A stretch of 64,000 bases of DNA from Luidia sarsii. Lineage: Eukaryota > Echinodermata > Asteroidea > Paxillosida > Luidiidae. Position 1 is the stretch's first letter, and every line of letters starts with the position of its first letter. The stretch is taken from assembly GCA_949987565.1 (NCBI GenBank), contig OX465117.1:7065021-7129020 (forward strand). Reading direction: 5' to 3'. The notes below the pieces were generated by a model, which searched no databases, had not been told where the DNA came from, and saw nothing but the letters and a program-made list of their open reading frames with translations. Positions 42,501-55,320 of the stretch are shown here, one piece after another. A program made the position numbers and the translations under genes.

Positions 42501-45500
42501 TAAATAAAGACGTCAATAGAGGGCGCTATACCACTGCTTCTGCTTGGTGGAGTTCTGCTTTTCTAGTGGTTGTTATTGTATTTCATTATCCACATGCGTT
42601 TTTGTTTGTGTGTGCAGGCAATGCCACTGTGATCTCCGCTTGTACCTGCCCTGCTGCGGACTACACGGGCAATAGGTGCCCCCCAGGCACCTTCTGCCCC
42701 TCGGGCTCCGCTGCGCCCATCGACTGCACGCCCGGCTGGTACTGCGACGACTACGAGCTGCCGACGCCCAAAGGTATCAGCGTTCAATAAACCGATCAAT
42801 AACCGAATCAGTAACCGATTCGGTCGGTAGCTTTTATAGACTAGCTAATCATTGATTGATATATTAGCTTATTCATAATTGATTCATTAGCTGATCAATT
42901 ATCAGTTTGTTGCCTGATTGATAACTGATTCATCAGGTGATCTTTAACTGATTCATTCCCTGAGTAAAATCAATTAATTAGGCAATCAATGACTGATTCA
43001 TCATCTGCATGATAATGCATTATGTAATTGCTGTTTGAATTTGTAAAAAAAAAATCATTTTATTTCCCCTTTGAACCCCTACACAACATTGGTGTTCAGA
43101 AATGTTCACAGATTTACATGAAACTTATACAGTTTGAAGATGGTTATAGTAGAAACCTTGCACTGAAATATATCCACCTATAAAGATTTTTTAAAATTGT
43201 TTACGTCTCACCAAGATCTAAACTATTTTCTGGAACAGTACGGCGTTGAATGCTGCATTTTTGCGAAACAAATGAAGCAGTTTTCACGATTTTCTCGAGA
43301 CTCTGTTGGTGGATTGAGCTTAAAATGTGTGCTATTTCATGCATACATGTATGTTGGATCAGACAACGTATGGATGCTATTCTTTGACCTCAACCAATGG
43401 TTGTGTTTTCCCTTTAAGTGGAAGGTTCGCAGTGATACCATGTAACACATCTCATTTTGACCTCGACCAATGTTGTGTAGGGGCTTTAACTCTTTCTGTA
43501 CGGCGCGCCGATACATCGGCTCAGTAAACCGCTCTCTGTTGACGGAAAGCCGATACATCGGCTCACGTGTCCCATTGTTTCTAATATATTACCAAATTTA
43601 TTCCGTACAGATATGCACATTAATCCCGTAATGAAAGAGTTAAAGCACTTTATTCAATGATTAAAGCACTTTATTCAATTTTTTTAACATTTCATACAAT
43701 TCCTCCAATCTTCCTCCTCCTCCCCTTCCCTCAGCTCTGTGCAATGAGGGCTACTTCTGCCCCGGGGGTAATGACGATCCTGAGCCGCCAGGCATGGACT
43801 GCCCCGAGGGCTACTACTGCCCCGAGGGCAGCGGCTACCCCAGCGCCTGCCCCAATGGCACCTTCTCCAACACCACCAAGAACACGGAGCTCAGTAACTG
43901 TCTGTCCTGCACACCAGGTACACGGGCCTACATTGTACACCCTTCGAGGGGAGAAAGAAAAATCACTCAAAAGGGCCATTCCCACTACGAAAAAAGAAAA
44001 ATCCCTCAAAAGGGCCATTCCCACTACGAAAAAAGAAAAATCACTCAAAAGGGCCATTCCCACTACGAAAAAAGAAAAATCACTCAAAAGGGCCATTCCC
44101 ACTACGAAAAAAGAAAAATCCCTCAAAAGGGCCATTCCCACTACGAAAAAAGAAAAATCACTCAAAAGGGCCATTCCCACTACGAAAAAAGAAAAATCAC
44201 TCAAAAGGGCCATTCCCACTACGAAAAAAGAAAAATCACTCAAAAGGGCCATTCCCACTACGAAAAAAGAAAAATCACTCAAAAGGGCCATTCCCACTAC
44301 GAAAAAAGAAAAATCACTCAAAAGGGCCATTCCCACTACGAAAAAAGAAAAATCACTCAAAAGGGCCATTCGATTCCCACTACGAAAAAAATCGTGATTT
44401 GAATCGCGATTCAAAAAAACAAAGTTTTTTTTTTCTTCGGTCGTGTCTACACAGGCCAAAAAAGCGCTTCGCAAAAAATTGCAAGCCGATTGCGGTTAGC
44501 AGTTTGGTCAAATGGCGGGCATGTCCTTGAGGGTGGCCCACGCAGGGAGGCATTATAAACAAGCACCGCACTTCAGTCAGAGCGTGAGCGGTGCATTGTG
44601 GGATTAAACAAAAACCGGTGCGATTTAAGTGGAGCATTACTACACACACCGCGTCGCAAATAAACATGATTATTTGGAAAAAGACTCACTCTTAGTGGAG
44701 TTTGAATCGCGATTCAAATTGCGACCCAAATTATCGTATCTATTTCGTATAGTGGAAATGGCCCACAAAAATGCATTTGATTTCATTGTTGGGGTATTTT
44801 TGATGATGGAGACCTTAAAAGTTTAGGAGACATGCAGTAAATACAAACAAAACTGTTGCAAACTGCAAAAGTTAGGGGGGGCCTGATGTTTCGATCCTTG
44901 CAGGACCTTTCTCAAAGGCAAAGTGACAAGGACATACACAGACAGTCAGGGGAAGGAATGTGCCAGATTTAAGGCATCCAAGCGTTTTTGTCCTTTAATG
45001 ACTGTGGACTTTCCCTCTAATCCGCTATTGACATTGAGAACCTGTTGGCATTAGCTATATATCCATTCCTCCTGCACTGTCACTATGGGTTTCCATTCTT
45101 TTATTGTTCCAACCATGTTGTCCATGCAGGGAATCATATAAGCAAGCAGAAATTTGTGCAATTAATAGAGTGTAGGGTCCTTAAGACTGGTGCATGTTTT
45201 TTTTTTCTCCAAAAGTCGTTTTGAAACGACCCTTGAAAATTCATACAAAATTCCAAAATGGCAGCATTCCAAGTGCTGAAAGTTCACAGCATTTCTGATA
45301 CTGGTATTAACTTCCACTTGAGTAGTAAAGTTCGTCTGTAAGAAAATTTGTCAGGTCGAAATTTGGATTTGTGCAAATGGTGTGTAGGGGCTTTAACTCA
45401 TCCCAGTGTTTTTGTCTTTTTGCGACGTCAGACTTTCACTGTGATCTCATATTGACAACAAGAACGTGCAGGCATTAGCTATCCATTCATCCTGCACTGG

Positions 45501-48500
45501 CACCATGGGTTTCCATTCTTTTATTGTTCCGATCCCCACGACTCCCTGTAGGGTCCTACTGCGCCGGTGAGCACCTGGCAGAGCCATCAGACCCATGCGC
45601 CCAGGGCTACTACTGCCCCGGAGGGCAGATCACCGACTCACCGCTGGACTACGTCTGCTGGCAGGGCTTCAGCTGCCCCAGGGGCTCCCCCGCCCCTGAC
45701 CTCTGCCCTAGAGGTAAGTCCACTGGGTGCTGAGTGGGATTCAATAGTCCTAGCAGAATAGGTGGTTGCTCGCCTTCGTGAGACACCATAGCTGCCAGCC
45801 ATTTCTATTTGGGAGGAATCATTTCTCTTTTTTTGATACAATTTAAAAAAAAAATTAAGATCTTGACAACAGATTCTGATTTTTGGCTTGGAAATGCACA
45901 TGTATTCCTATGTAGTTTCCTCTGTGATTCCTCTTTTTTTTTAGCAGAAGTATTCTAAGAATCCTTTTAAGATAGGTTGGCAGCTATTAGACACTGCATT
46001 GCCACCACCTTCAACATTTGTCTGTCTGCCTGTCTTTCAGTCCATCTGTTTTTCTGTCTCTTTGCTGGTTTGCCTGTCTTCTCTCTGTCCTTCTGTCCGC
46101 TTGTCTGTCAGTCTTCTGTTTGCTTGTCTGCAGTCTTCTGTCTGACTTTCAATCTGTTTGTCTTTTGTCTGTCTGCCTGTCTTTCAGTCTGTTTGTCTTC
46201 TGTCTTCCAGTCTGTTTGTCTTCTGCCTGTCTGTCTGTCTTCCAGTCTGTTGGTCTTCTGTCTGTCTGTCTGTCTTCCAGTCTGTTTGTCTTCTGTCTGT
46301 CTGCCTGTCTTTCAGTCTGTTTGTCTTCTGTCTGTCTGTGTTTCTCTCTATCTTTCTGTCCGTCTGTCTCTTTGCCTGCCCATTTTTTTCCTTCTGTCTC
46401 TCTTTCTGTCTGTCTGTCTGTCTTTCTGCCTGCCTGTCTATCTTTCATTTTGTCTGATAGAGAAGTCTCTCAACTTTGATTTAACATCCTCTTCAATCCA
46501 TCCCCAGGGACCTACCAGCCCGAGACAGGTCAAGGGTCGTGTGCCGTCTGCCCCGAGGGCACCTACTGCGACCCGTATGAGCTGGGCAACGTGACGGGGG
46601 TCATAGCGCCCCCTGACTGCGTGCCGGGCCACTACTGCCCCAACGGCACCCGCTACGCCCAGCAGAACAAGTGCCCCACGGGCACCTACTCCAACAAAAC
46701 AGCTTTGGCTCGGGAAGGTAAGCCTTTAACCCGTATCCGCCGAGTTACGTGATTTCCCGTAGGATGTAGAAAAGCTACAAATGTGAAATTCTATTGTCTA
46801 TTTTTCGGTTTGTGAAAATGACGGTGTTATCCCATTCATTTTTCTGTTGATGATATGGTTTATCTCTCCTTTCTATGTGTGTGTGCACAGACCAATGTGA
46901 AGATTGTGATTTTGGCTGGTACTGTGGAACTGACGGACTGACCGCTCCCACCGCTGAATGCCAAGCGGGTTACTTCTGTCAGCGAGGAGCGCAGAAACCA
47001 GACCCAGACGATGGCGTGACGGGCGACATCTGCCCCCAGGGCTACTTCTGTGTGGAGGGATCTGTCACAGGTACAGTATGGAGGCTTATGCCGTCTATCA
47101 CCAATAGGGATTGAAGCTCATGCCTTGCTTTAGACTAGTCACCCCCTCTCAGTTCTATTTAGTCAGCCTTGGCTGGCAGTCTACCACCAATAAGGGATGG
47201 AGGCTTATGCCTTGCTTCAGACTACATGTAGTCACCCCCTCCCAGTTCTATTTGTCAGCCTTGGCTGGCAGTCTACCACCAATAGGGATGGAGGCTTATG
47301 CCTTGCTTCAGACTAGTCACCCCTCCCAGTTCTAATTGTCAGCCTTGGCTGGCAGTCTACCACCAATAGGGATGGAGGCTCATGCCTTGCTTCAGACTAG
47401 TCACCCCCTCCCAGTTCTATTTGTCAGCCTTGGCTCTCAGTCTACCACCAATAGGGATGGAGGCTTATGCCTTGCTTCAGACTACTCAACCCCTCTCAGT
47501 TCTATTTGTCAGCCTTTGCTGGGAGTCTACCACCAATATGGATGGAGGCTTATGCCTTGCTTCAGACTAGTCACCCCCTCCCAGTTCTATTTGTCAGCCT
47601 TGGCTCTCAGTCTACCACCAATAGGGATGGAGGCTTATGCCTTGCTTCAGACTAGTCACCCCCTCCCAGTTCTATTTGTCAGCCTTTGCTGGCAGTCTAC
47701 CACCAATAGGGATGGAGGCTCATGCCTTGCTTCAGACTAGTCACCCCCTCCCAGTTCTATTTAGTCAGCCTTGGCTGGCAGTCTACCACCAATAGGGATG
47801 GAGGCTTATGCCTTGCTTCAGACTAGTCACCCCCTCCCAGTTCTATTTAGTCAGCCTTGGCTTGCAGTCTACCACCAATAGGGATGGAGGCTTATGTCTT
47901 GCTTCAGACTAGTCACCCCCTCCCAGTTCTATTTGTCAGCCTTGGCTGACAGTCTACCACCAATAGGGATGGAGGCTTATGTCTTTCTTCAGTCTTGCAT
48001 CCTATTTGATTCTACTTGTATGAAGACCACATTCTTGTTTCAATGCTAGTGACTGGTTAAGATTTTGTAATTGAGTCGTTGCAACATTGTTTCATCCACC
48101 CGCAGGGGAGAAGTGTCCGATCGGTAGCTACGGCAACGACACAGGGCTCCGGTCAGCCGACGAGTGTCCACTATGCGACCCCGGCTGGTACTGTCCCGAG
48201 ACTGGCCTGACCAGCCCCAAGCTGCCCTGCCTGGCCGGCCACTACTGCGTGCTGGGGGCCACTGCGGGCAACCCGGACGGCGAGGCCTGGGGCTACAGGT
48301 GCCCCGTGGGCCACTACTGCCCCGCCGGTACCCCGCTGACGGTGCCCTGCCAACCGGGCTCCTACAACCCAGACACAGGTCAGGCATGCTTTGTAAAGAC
48401 TGGCTCCTACAGGCCTGTTACCCAATTATGCCAAATATGCCAATTACATTAATTCATGATAAATCTTTAAAAAGACAAATTTCATCATAATAATGACAAT

Positions 48501-51500
48501 ATCAAATATGAAGAAATGAGGAGAATTACATAATTTAACACAGACCTTAAAATTTAGTGGGCCTGACGTTTCGATCCTAGCAGGACCTTTCTCAAAGGAC
48601 GAGACTCTGCCTTTGAGAAAGGTCCTGCTAGGATCGAAACGTCAGGCCCACTAAATTTTAAGATTTACATTTTGGTAATTTTAGTCAGTAAGCAGTTTGC
48701 AACATCTTTGTATATCACCTTAAATTTAACAGAGATATACAAAAATGTTGCAAACTGCTTACTGACTAAAATTACCAAAATGCAAATCTTAAAATTTAGT
48801 GGGCCTGACGTTTCGATCCTTGCAGGACCTTTCTCAAAGGACCTTTCTTTTTGAGAAAGGTCCTGCTAGCATCGAAACGTCAGGCCCACTAAATTTTACA
48901 ATTTAAAAGAATAAGAATATGAATAATAATGATAAAGAAAATTGCAAACAAACCAATGAACCAATGAACCAATCTTATTGCATGTAGGAAAGCTGAATGG
49001 GTTCATAGTTGGGACACCAAAATGTCACAAGTTGGCCCCTTGCTTTATGGAACTAATCATATTCTTTCCTCCTCCTCTCAGGCAAAGACGATGGGGAGGA
49101 CTGTAAGGCGTGCGATGGAGGCTACTACTGCCAGTTTGACGGCCAGTACAACTTGACCGGAGAGTGCTACGAAGGCTACTACTGTGCCGGTAACGCAAGC
49201 ATCCCCAACCCAGAAGGTATGGCACCCGATGCTCTCCTCCATTCAAACCAGCCTGTGCTCACGTCAGGGAACCTGTCTAAAAACAAGTGAAGCTCAAAAG
49301 TTAGAGGGCCCGACGTTTCAATCCTAGCAGGACCTTTCTCGAAGGCCTCTGAGAAAGGTCCTGCTAGGATTGAAACGTCAGGCCCTCTAACTTTTGAGAT
49401 TTATGTATTGCAGGTCATTTTAGTGCAGTGAGCAGTTTGCAACAGTTTTTTGTATTAACTTCATACTCACAAATGAGTGTTAAAGTGAGTGGTCACTCTG
49501 CCTTTGAGAAAGGTCCTGCTAGGATCGAAATGTCAGGCCCACTAAATTTTGAGATTTACATTTTGGTATATTTAGTCAGTAAGCAGTTTGCAACATTGGT
49601 GCATATTACTCTAAAAAACAAATGACAAAAAAAATACAGGAAAAATTGATGGGTACTTTTGAAGAAAAAAAATGAAAAAAATGCAACGAAAACTTTGACT
49701 GAGTGGTCAGTGCTCTCTAGTGCAGATGTCTTAACTACTTGACCATCGAGCTGGTCGAGGTCATGTGGTTGATTGGAATATTTTATAACGGCGGGTACCG
49801 TGTTGCATCATTTGATGATGTTTGTCATAATGACTCATATTCAGATTGCCTGAAATGCTCAATCGTTTGCAAATGAGTGATTTTATACCTGGTCTTACGA
49901 TTCATGTATATAGACGGTGTTACGGGCGACATATGCCCCATCGGGCACTATTGCCCTCAGGGCAGCGACCGCCCCATGCCCTGCCAGAACGCCACCTACA
50001 TGAACGCCACGGGGGCGGCCGAGTGCCTGCTCTGCCCCGCCGGGCACCAGTGCGTCCGGGGCGACCGGCCCGACCCCTGCCCCCAGGGCTACTTCTGCCC
50101 CCGGGGCACGGGCCCGGACAAGCGGGCCTGCCCCGCCGGCACCTACGGCGCTGAGGAGGGGCTGACCCAGGAGACGGACTGCGCCGAGTGCTCGGGCGGG
50201 AGTTTCTGCGACACGCCCGGAGAGGACGATGTGAGCGGACTCTGTGACCCGGGCTTCTACTGTCTGTATGGTAAGCTAAAAAGAAAATTGGTTTCTTTGA
50301 TCTAAAATTTAGTGGGCCTGACGTTTCGATCCTAGCAGGACCTTTCTCAATAATGCCGAACAGAAAGGTCCTGCTAGGATCGAAACGTCAGGCCCACTAA
50401 ATTTTAGATTTACATTTTGGTAATTTTAGTCAGTAAGCAGTTTGCAACATTTTTGTATATCACCTTAAGTGGTTTCTTTGAGTTGGATGACAAACATGAC
50501 CCAAAAAAAAAAATTTGGAGTGGCTTGATGGTCAAAGGAGTCGCATTCCTTGAAAAGGTATTTATAATGGACCTTTCCCATGAAATATGCAAATTAGACC
50601 TAGCGCATGCGCTTAACTAAATTGGTGGGCAAGCAGGCTGCCAACCAATCATAGTTTTCCACAGGCGTGCGCGCGTTCCTTCTCATTAACAGTTTGGCGT
50701 GCGGTCATTGGCTATTCAGCATCTCCTGCGCGCGTATTTCCAAACCTACACGCAACGCGCACTCGTTTGCCCACCAATTTATTAAAGCGCATGCGCCAGC
50801 TCTTATTTGCATATTTCATGGGAAAGGTCCATTGCGCCTTGCGTAAAACCTCCAAGCACTTTACAACAAACACGACCACAAAACGAAAGTAGTGAACAAA
50901 GGTAAACAAAGAAACAATTACAGCAAAAAATAAACTGCAATCCCAAAACGCAAGTATACATGTCAGTATCGCGAGGACGAGGGGTGCAATGCAACAGGAC
51001 TTTCGGGGAATACAAGAGGCGGGTCGTGGCGAATCCCCCAAGCACGCAGTAACTCGTCAAGATGGTCCCGTAAGTCTGGCTGTTTCCCATTCAATCTCTA
51101 ATGGTCAGACTGCATTCCCGTGCATTGTTATTCAATCAGGCGTACTAGTGAATAGTACAAGACGGTAGGCATTCAGAGGCATGCCCACTACATACAGGTC
51201 CTTCCTTTTGCCGGGTAATGTCATAAGTTACGTTAAAATGCTGCCAGAGATTGCCCTATCCCATGCTGTTATAAAATCTGGATTCGAAACTATCATGTGT
51301 CTTCCAGAGTCATTCAACAAAGTGAAACTGTTTTTCATACTTGTGAGCGAAACAAAGGAGCACGAAACCCAGCTATATCCCAATCACAGCTGTCTCTGGT
51401 CTCCAGTTTTGTATCTCTGACTATTTGCGAGAGTCAAACTGAACCAAATAAAACTCAAACCTTCATCTCATAGTATATCAAGTGTTCCTTGCAAGCTTAT

Positions 51501-54500
51501 GGTAAAATTCAGTTTAGAAGATTTTCATCTTGCACAACTTTTATTCATTTTCTCTCTCTGTATCTCTTTGTATCTCTATCCTCATCTTTCTCGCTTTCTC
51601 TTAATCTCTCTCTGTTTCTTCTTTCTATATCTTTAATTCACCCTCTCTTTTTCTTCCTCTATATCCCTCCCTATATTGCTATATATCTCCCTGTATCTCT
51701 CTATCTCTCTATCTCTCTGTCGGTGTATTTCTCTCCCCCTCTCACTTTTCTCTCTCCCCTTGCTCTCTCTTCTCACTATTTCTCGCTCTTTCTCTCTATG
51801 TCTCTCTCTCCCTCCGTATCTCTCTCTTTCTCTCCCTCCATATCTCTCCCTTTCACTTTCCTTATGCCTCCCGGTCTCTCTATCACTCTCTTTTTTCTGT
51901 ATCTCTCTTTTTTTCTCGTGATATCTCCCCCTCTCTCTCTCATCTCACTCTATCTCTCCTTTTCTCTATCTCTTTTTTTCACTCACTTTTTCCCTCACTC
52001 TCTCTCATCTCACTTTATCTCTCTTTCTCTCTATCTCTTTTTTTTCACTAACTATTTCCCTCACTCTCTCTCATCTCACTCGATCTCTCTTTCTCTCTAT
52101 CTCTTTTTTTCACTCACTATTTTTCTCACTCTCTCTCATCTCACTCTGTACACGTATCTCTCTTTGACCCACTCTGTCTGCCTTTGTCTTCCTCTGTCTG
52201 TGTGTCTCTGCCCTCTTTTTTCACTTGCTATCTCCCTCACTCTCTCTTTCTCGTCTCACTCAATCTCTCTTTCTCTGTATCTCCCTCATTCTCTCTCGCT
52301 GTATCTCCCTCACTCTCTCCCTCATTCTCTCTCTCTGTATCTCTCTTTCACCCACTCTGTCTCTGCCCCTCAAGGTGTTGACGTACAAGCCCCCGATGGA
52401 GTCAGCAACACAGGTGTGGGCGGCATCTGCCGGCCGGGCTACAAGTGCCCCGAGGGCTCGGCGGCCGAGGTGGCCTGCCTGGCCGGCACCTTCGCTGGCC
52501 AGGCCCAGCTGGCCGACTGCGAGCCCTGCCCGCCGGGCAAGTACTGCCTCAACCAGACGGTGGTACCCGCTGAGTGTCCGGCCGGTCACTATTGCCCGGA
52601 GGGTACAGAGTTTAGTGACCAGTACCCCTGCCCACTGGGCACCTACAACAATGTCACAGGTAAAGATAGTTCTATTGACTAGGGCAATGTAATGCAATTG
52701 ACCAGGGCAATATTTTCATATTTGCCATGTTTGCCGGGGAGATATATATAAATTATGCTGATATACTAATATTTGCCAGGGCTATATTTTGACCATATTG
52801 ACCATGGTGATATATTTATATTGACCAGGGCAAGTTACATTCATATTGACCAGGGCAAAACAATCTTCAATCAATCTTCAATCAATAATCCAATCGACTA
52901 GGGCAATATTATCATATTGACTGGGGCAATATAATCATATTGACTATTGTGATATAATATTTCCCTATATATATTTGTTTCATATTACTATTTCCCTTTA
53001 TATATTTGTTTCACATTACTATTTCCCTATATATATATTTGTTTCACATTACTATTTCCCTATATGTATATTTGTTTCACATTACTGTTTCCCTATATAT
53101 ATTTGTTTCACATTACTATTTCCCTATATATATTTTTTCACATTTACCATTTCCCCCGCCATTTTTAGGTCAGGGTAACTTGACCAGCTGCAAGCACTGC
53201 CCGCCAGGGATGTTCTGCGAGTCCACTGGCCTGGTCGACCCCTCGGGCCAGTGTGACCCGGGCTTCTACTGTAGCGGCGCCTCGGACAAGCAGCGACCGT
53301 TTGACCAGGGAGAGATGGTCTCCCTGCCGACGCCAGGGTGAGTGGTGGACAGGCTTGCCATCTTGTGGCTGAGGCTGTGGTTACATGTGGTTCCTGGTTC
53401 TGATTCTTGTTCAGTATGTAGGTTATGGATATCACTGTAGTTCTGGTGAAGGTTCTAGATATTATCGTGGCTCTTGTTTAGCATCTTCTGGTTTAGGTTA
53501 TGGGCATTAGTGTTGCTCTGGTTGAGGATCTTGTTTCAGTTTAGGTTCTGGTTTAGGTTCTGGTTTAGGTTCTGGTTTAGGTTCTTGTTTAGGTTCTGGT
53601 TTAGGTTCTGGTTTAGGTTCTAGTTTAGGTTCTGGTTTAGGTTCTGGTTTAGGTTCTAGTTTAGGTTCTGGTTTAGGTTCTGGTTTAGGTTCTGGTTTAG
53701 GTTCTGGTTTAGGTTCTGGTTTAGGTTCTGGTTAAGTTCTGGTTTAGGGTCTGGTTTAGGTTCTGGTTTAGGTTCTGGTTTAGGTTCTAGTTTAGGTTCT
53801 GGTTTAGGTTCTGGTTTAGGTTCTAGTTTAGGTTCTGGTTTAGGTTCTGGTTTAGGGTCTGGTTTAGGTTCTGGTTTAGGTTCTGGTTTAGGTTCTGGTT
53901 TAGGGTCTGGTTTAGGTTCTGGTTTGGGTTCTGGTTTAGGTTCAGGTTTAGGTTCTGTTAGGGTCTGGTTTAGGTTCTGGTTTAGGTTCTGGTTTAGGGT
54001 CTGGTTTAGGGTCTGGTTTAGGTTCTGGTTTAGGGTCTGGTTTAGGGTCTGGTTTAGGGTCTGGTTTAGGGTCTGGTTTGGGTTCTGGTTTGGGTCTAGT
54101 TTAAGTTCTGATTTAGGGTCTGGTTTAGGTTCTGGTTCAGGGTCTGGTTTTGGTTCTCTTTAAGGTTCCATTTCAGGTTCTGGGTAAGGTTCTGTTTAGC
54201 TCCTGGGTAAGGTTCTGGTTAAATTTATGGTTAAGGTTATGTTAAGATTCTGGTTAAGGTTCTGGTTAGGTTCTGGTTAAATTTATGGTTAAGGTTCTGT
54301 TAAGATTCTGTTTAAGGTTCTGGTTATGTTTCTGGTTAAGGTTCTGATTTAGGTTCTGGTTTAGGTTCTGGTTTAGGCTCTGGTTAAGGTTCTATTTAAG
54401 ATTCTGGTTTAGGTTCTGGTTTAGGTTCTGTTTAGGGTCTGGTTAAGTTCTGGTTTCTGATTTTCAAAGTGATTCAACATCAGATTCTTTGGGGGTTAAG

Positions 54501-55279
54501 ATCAAGTTACTAAATTCTTGGACTGTCTGTCTCACTCTCTCTCTCCGACCTTCAGATATGTGTACCCCAACAACACCTGCCACCCCTTTTTCGACTGTGT
54601 TTGCCCCGCCTTCGACATGAGCACCGGTGGATTGTGTGGACCGGGCTACTATTGCCCCCGCGGGTCCCCGTCCCCACTCAATTGCATGGGCGGAATGTAC
54701 TGTGAGACCCCTGGTCTGGAGGAACCGACAGGTATTGTGACAGGACAATAGTTAATTGAGGGAAATATCATCATTGTCGAGGGCAATATCATCACTGGTA
54801 AGGGCAATATCATCACTGGGGCAATATTATCGCTGGTAACGGAAATACCACTGGTGAGGGAAATATCACTGATGAGGTCAATATCATCACTGGTGAGGGC
54901 AAAATCATCACTGGTGAGGGCAATATCATCACTGGGGCAATAATATCACTGTAAGGGAAATACCACTGGTGAGGGAAATATCACTGATGAGGTCAATATC
55001 ATCAATGGTGAGGGCAAAATCACTGGTGAGGGCAATATCATCACTGGGGCAATAATATCACTGTAAGGGAAATACCACTGGTGAGGGAAATATCACTGGT
55101 GAGGGCAATATCATCACTGGTGAGGGCAGTATCATTACAGGTGAGGGGAATATCAAAGGTCCTTTGCGAAAGGGATTTCAAAGGGATCGAAACGTCAGGC
55201 CCTCCTAATTTTTGATATTTGCAATTTGGTCATTTTAGTCAGGAAGCAGTTTTCATCATTTTTGCATAGCTATACTCTT

Positions 55280-55320
<41 letters not shown>

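Noticed and set aside
43657..44474. Plus- and minus-strand frames of about 245 codons made of 13-residue repeats
   Set aside because: The unit is 39 bp without stops, so all such frames stay open. No start context or composition favours one; treated as intronic repeat with a retention caveat.
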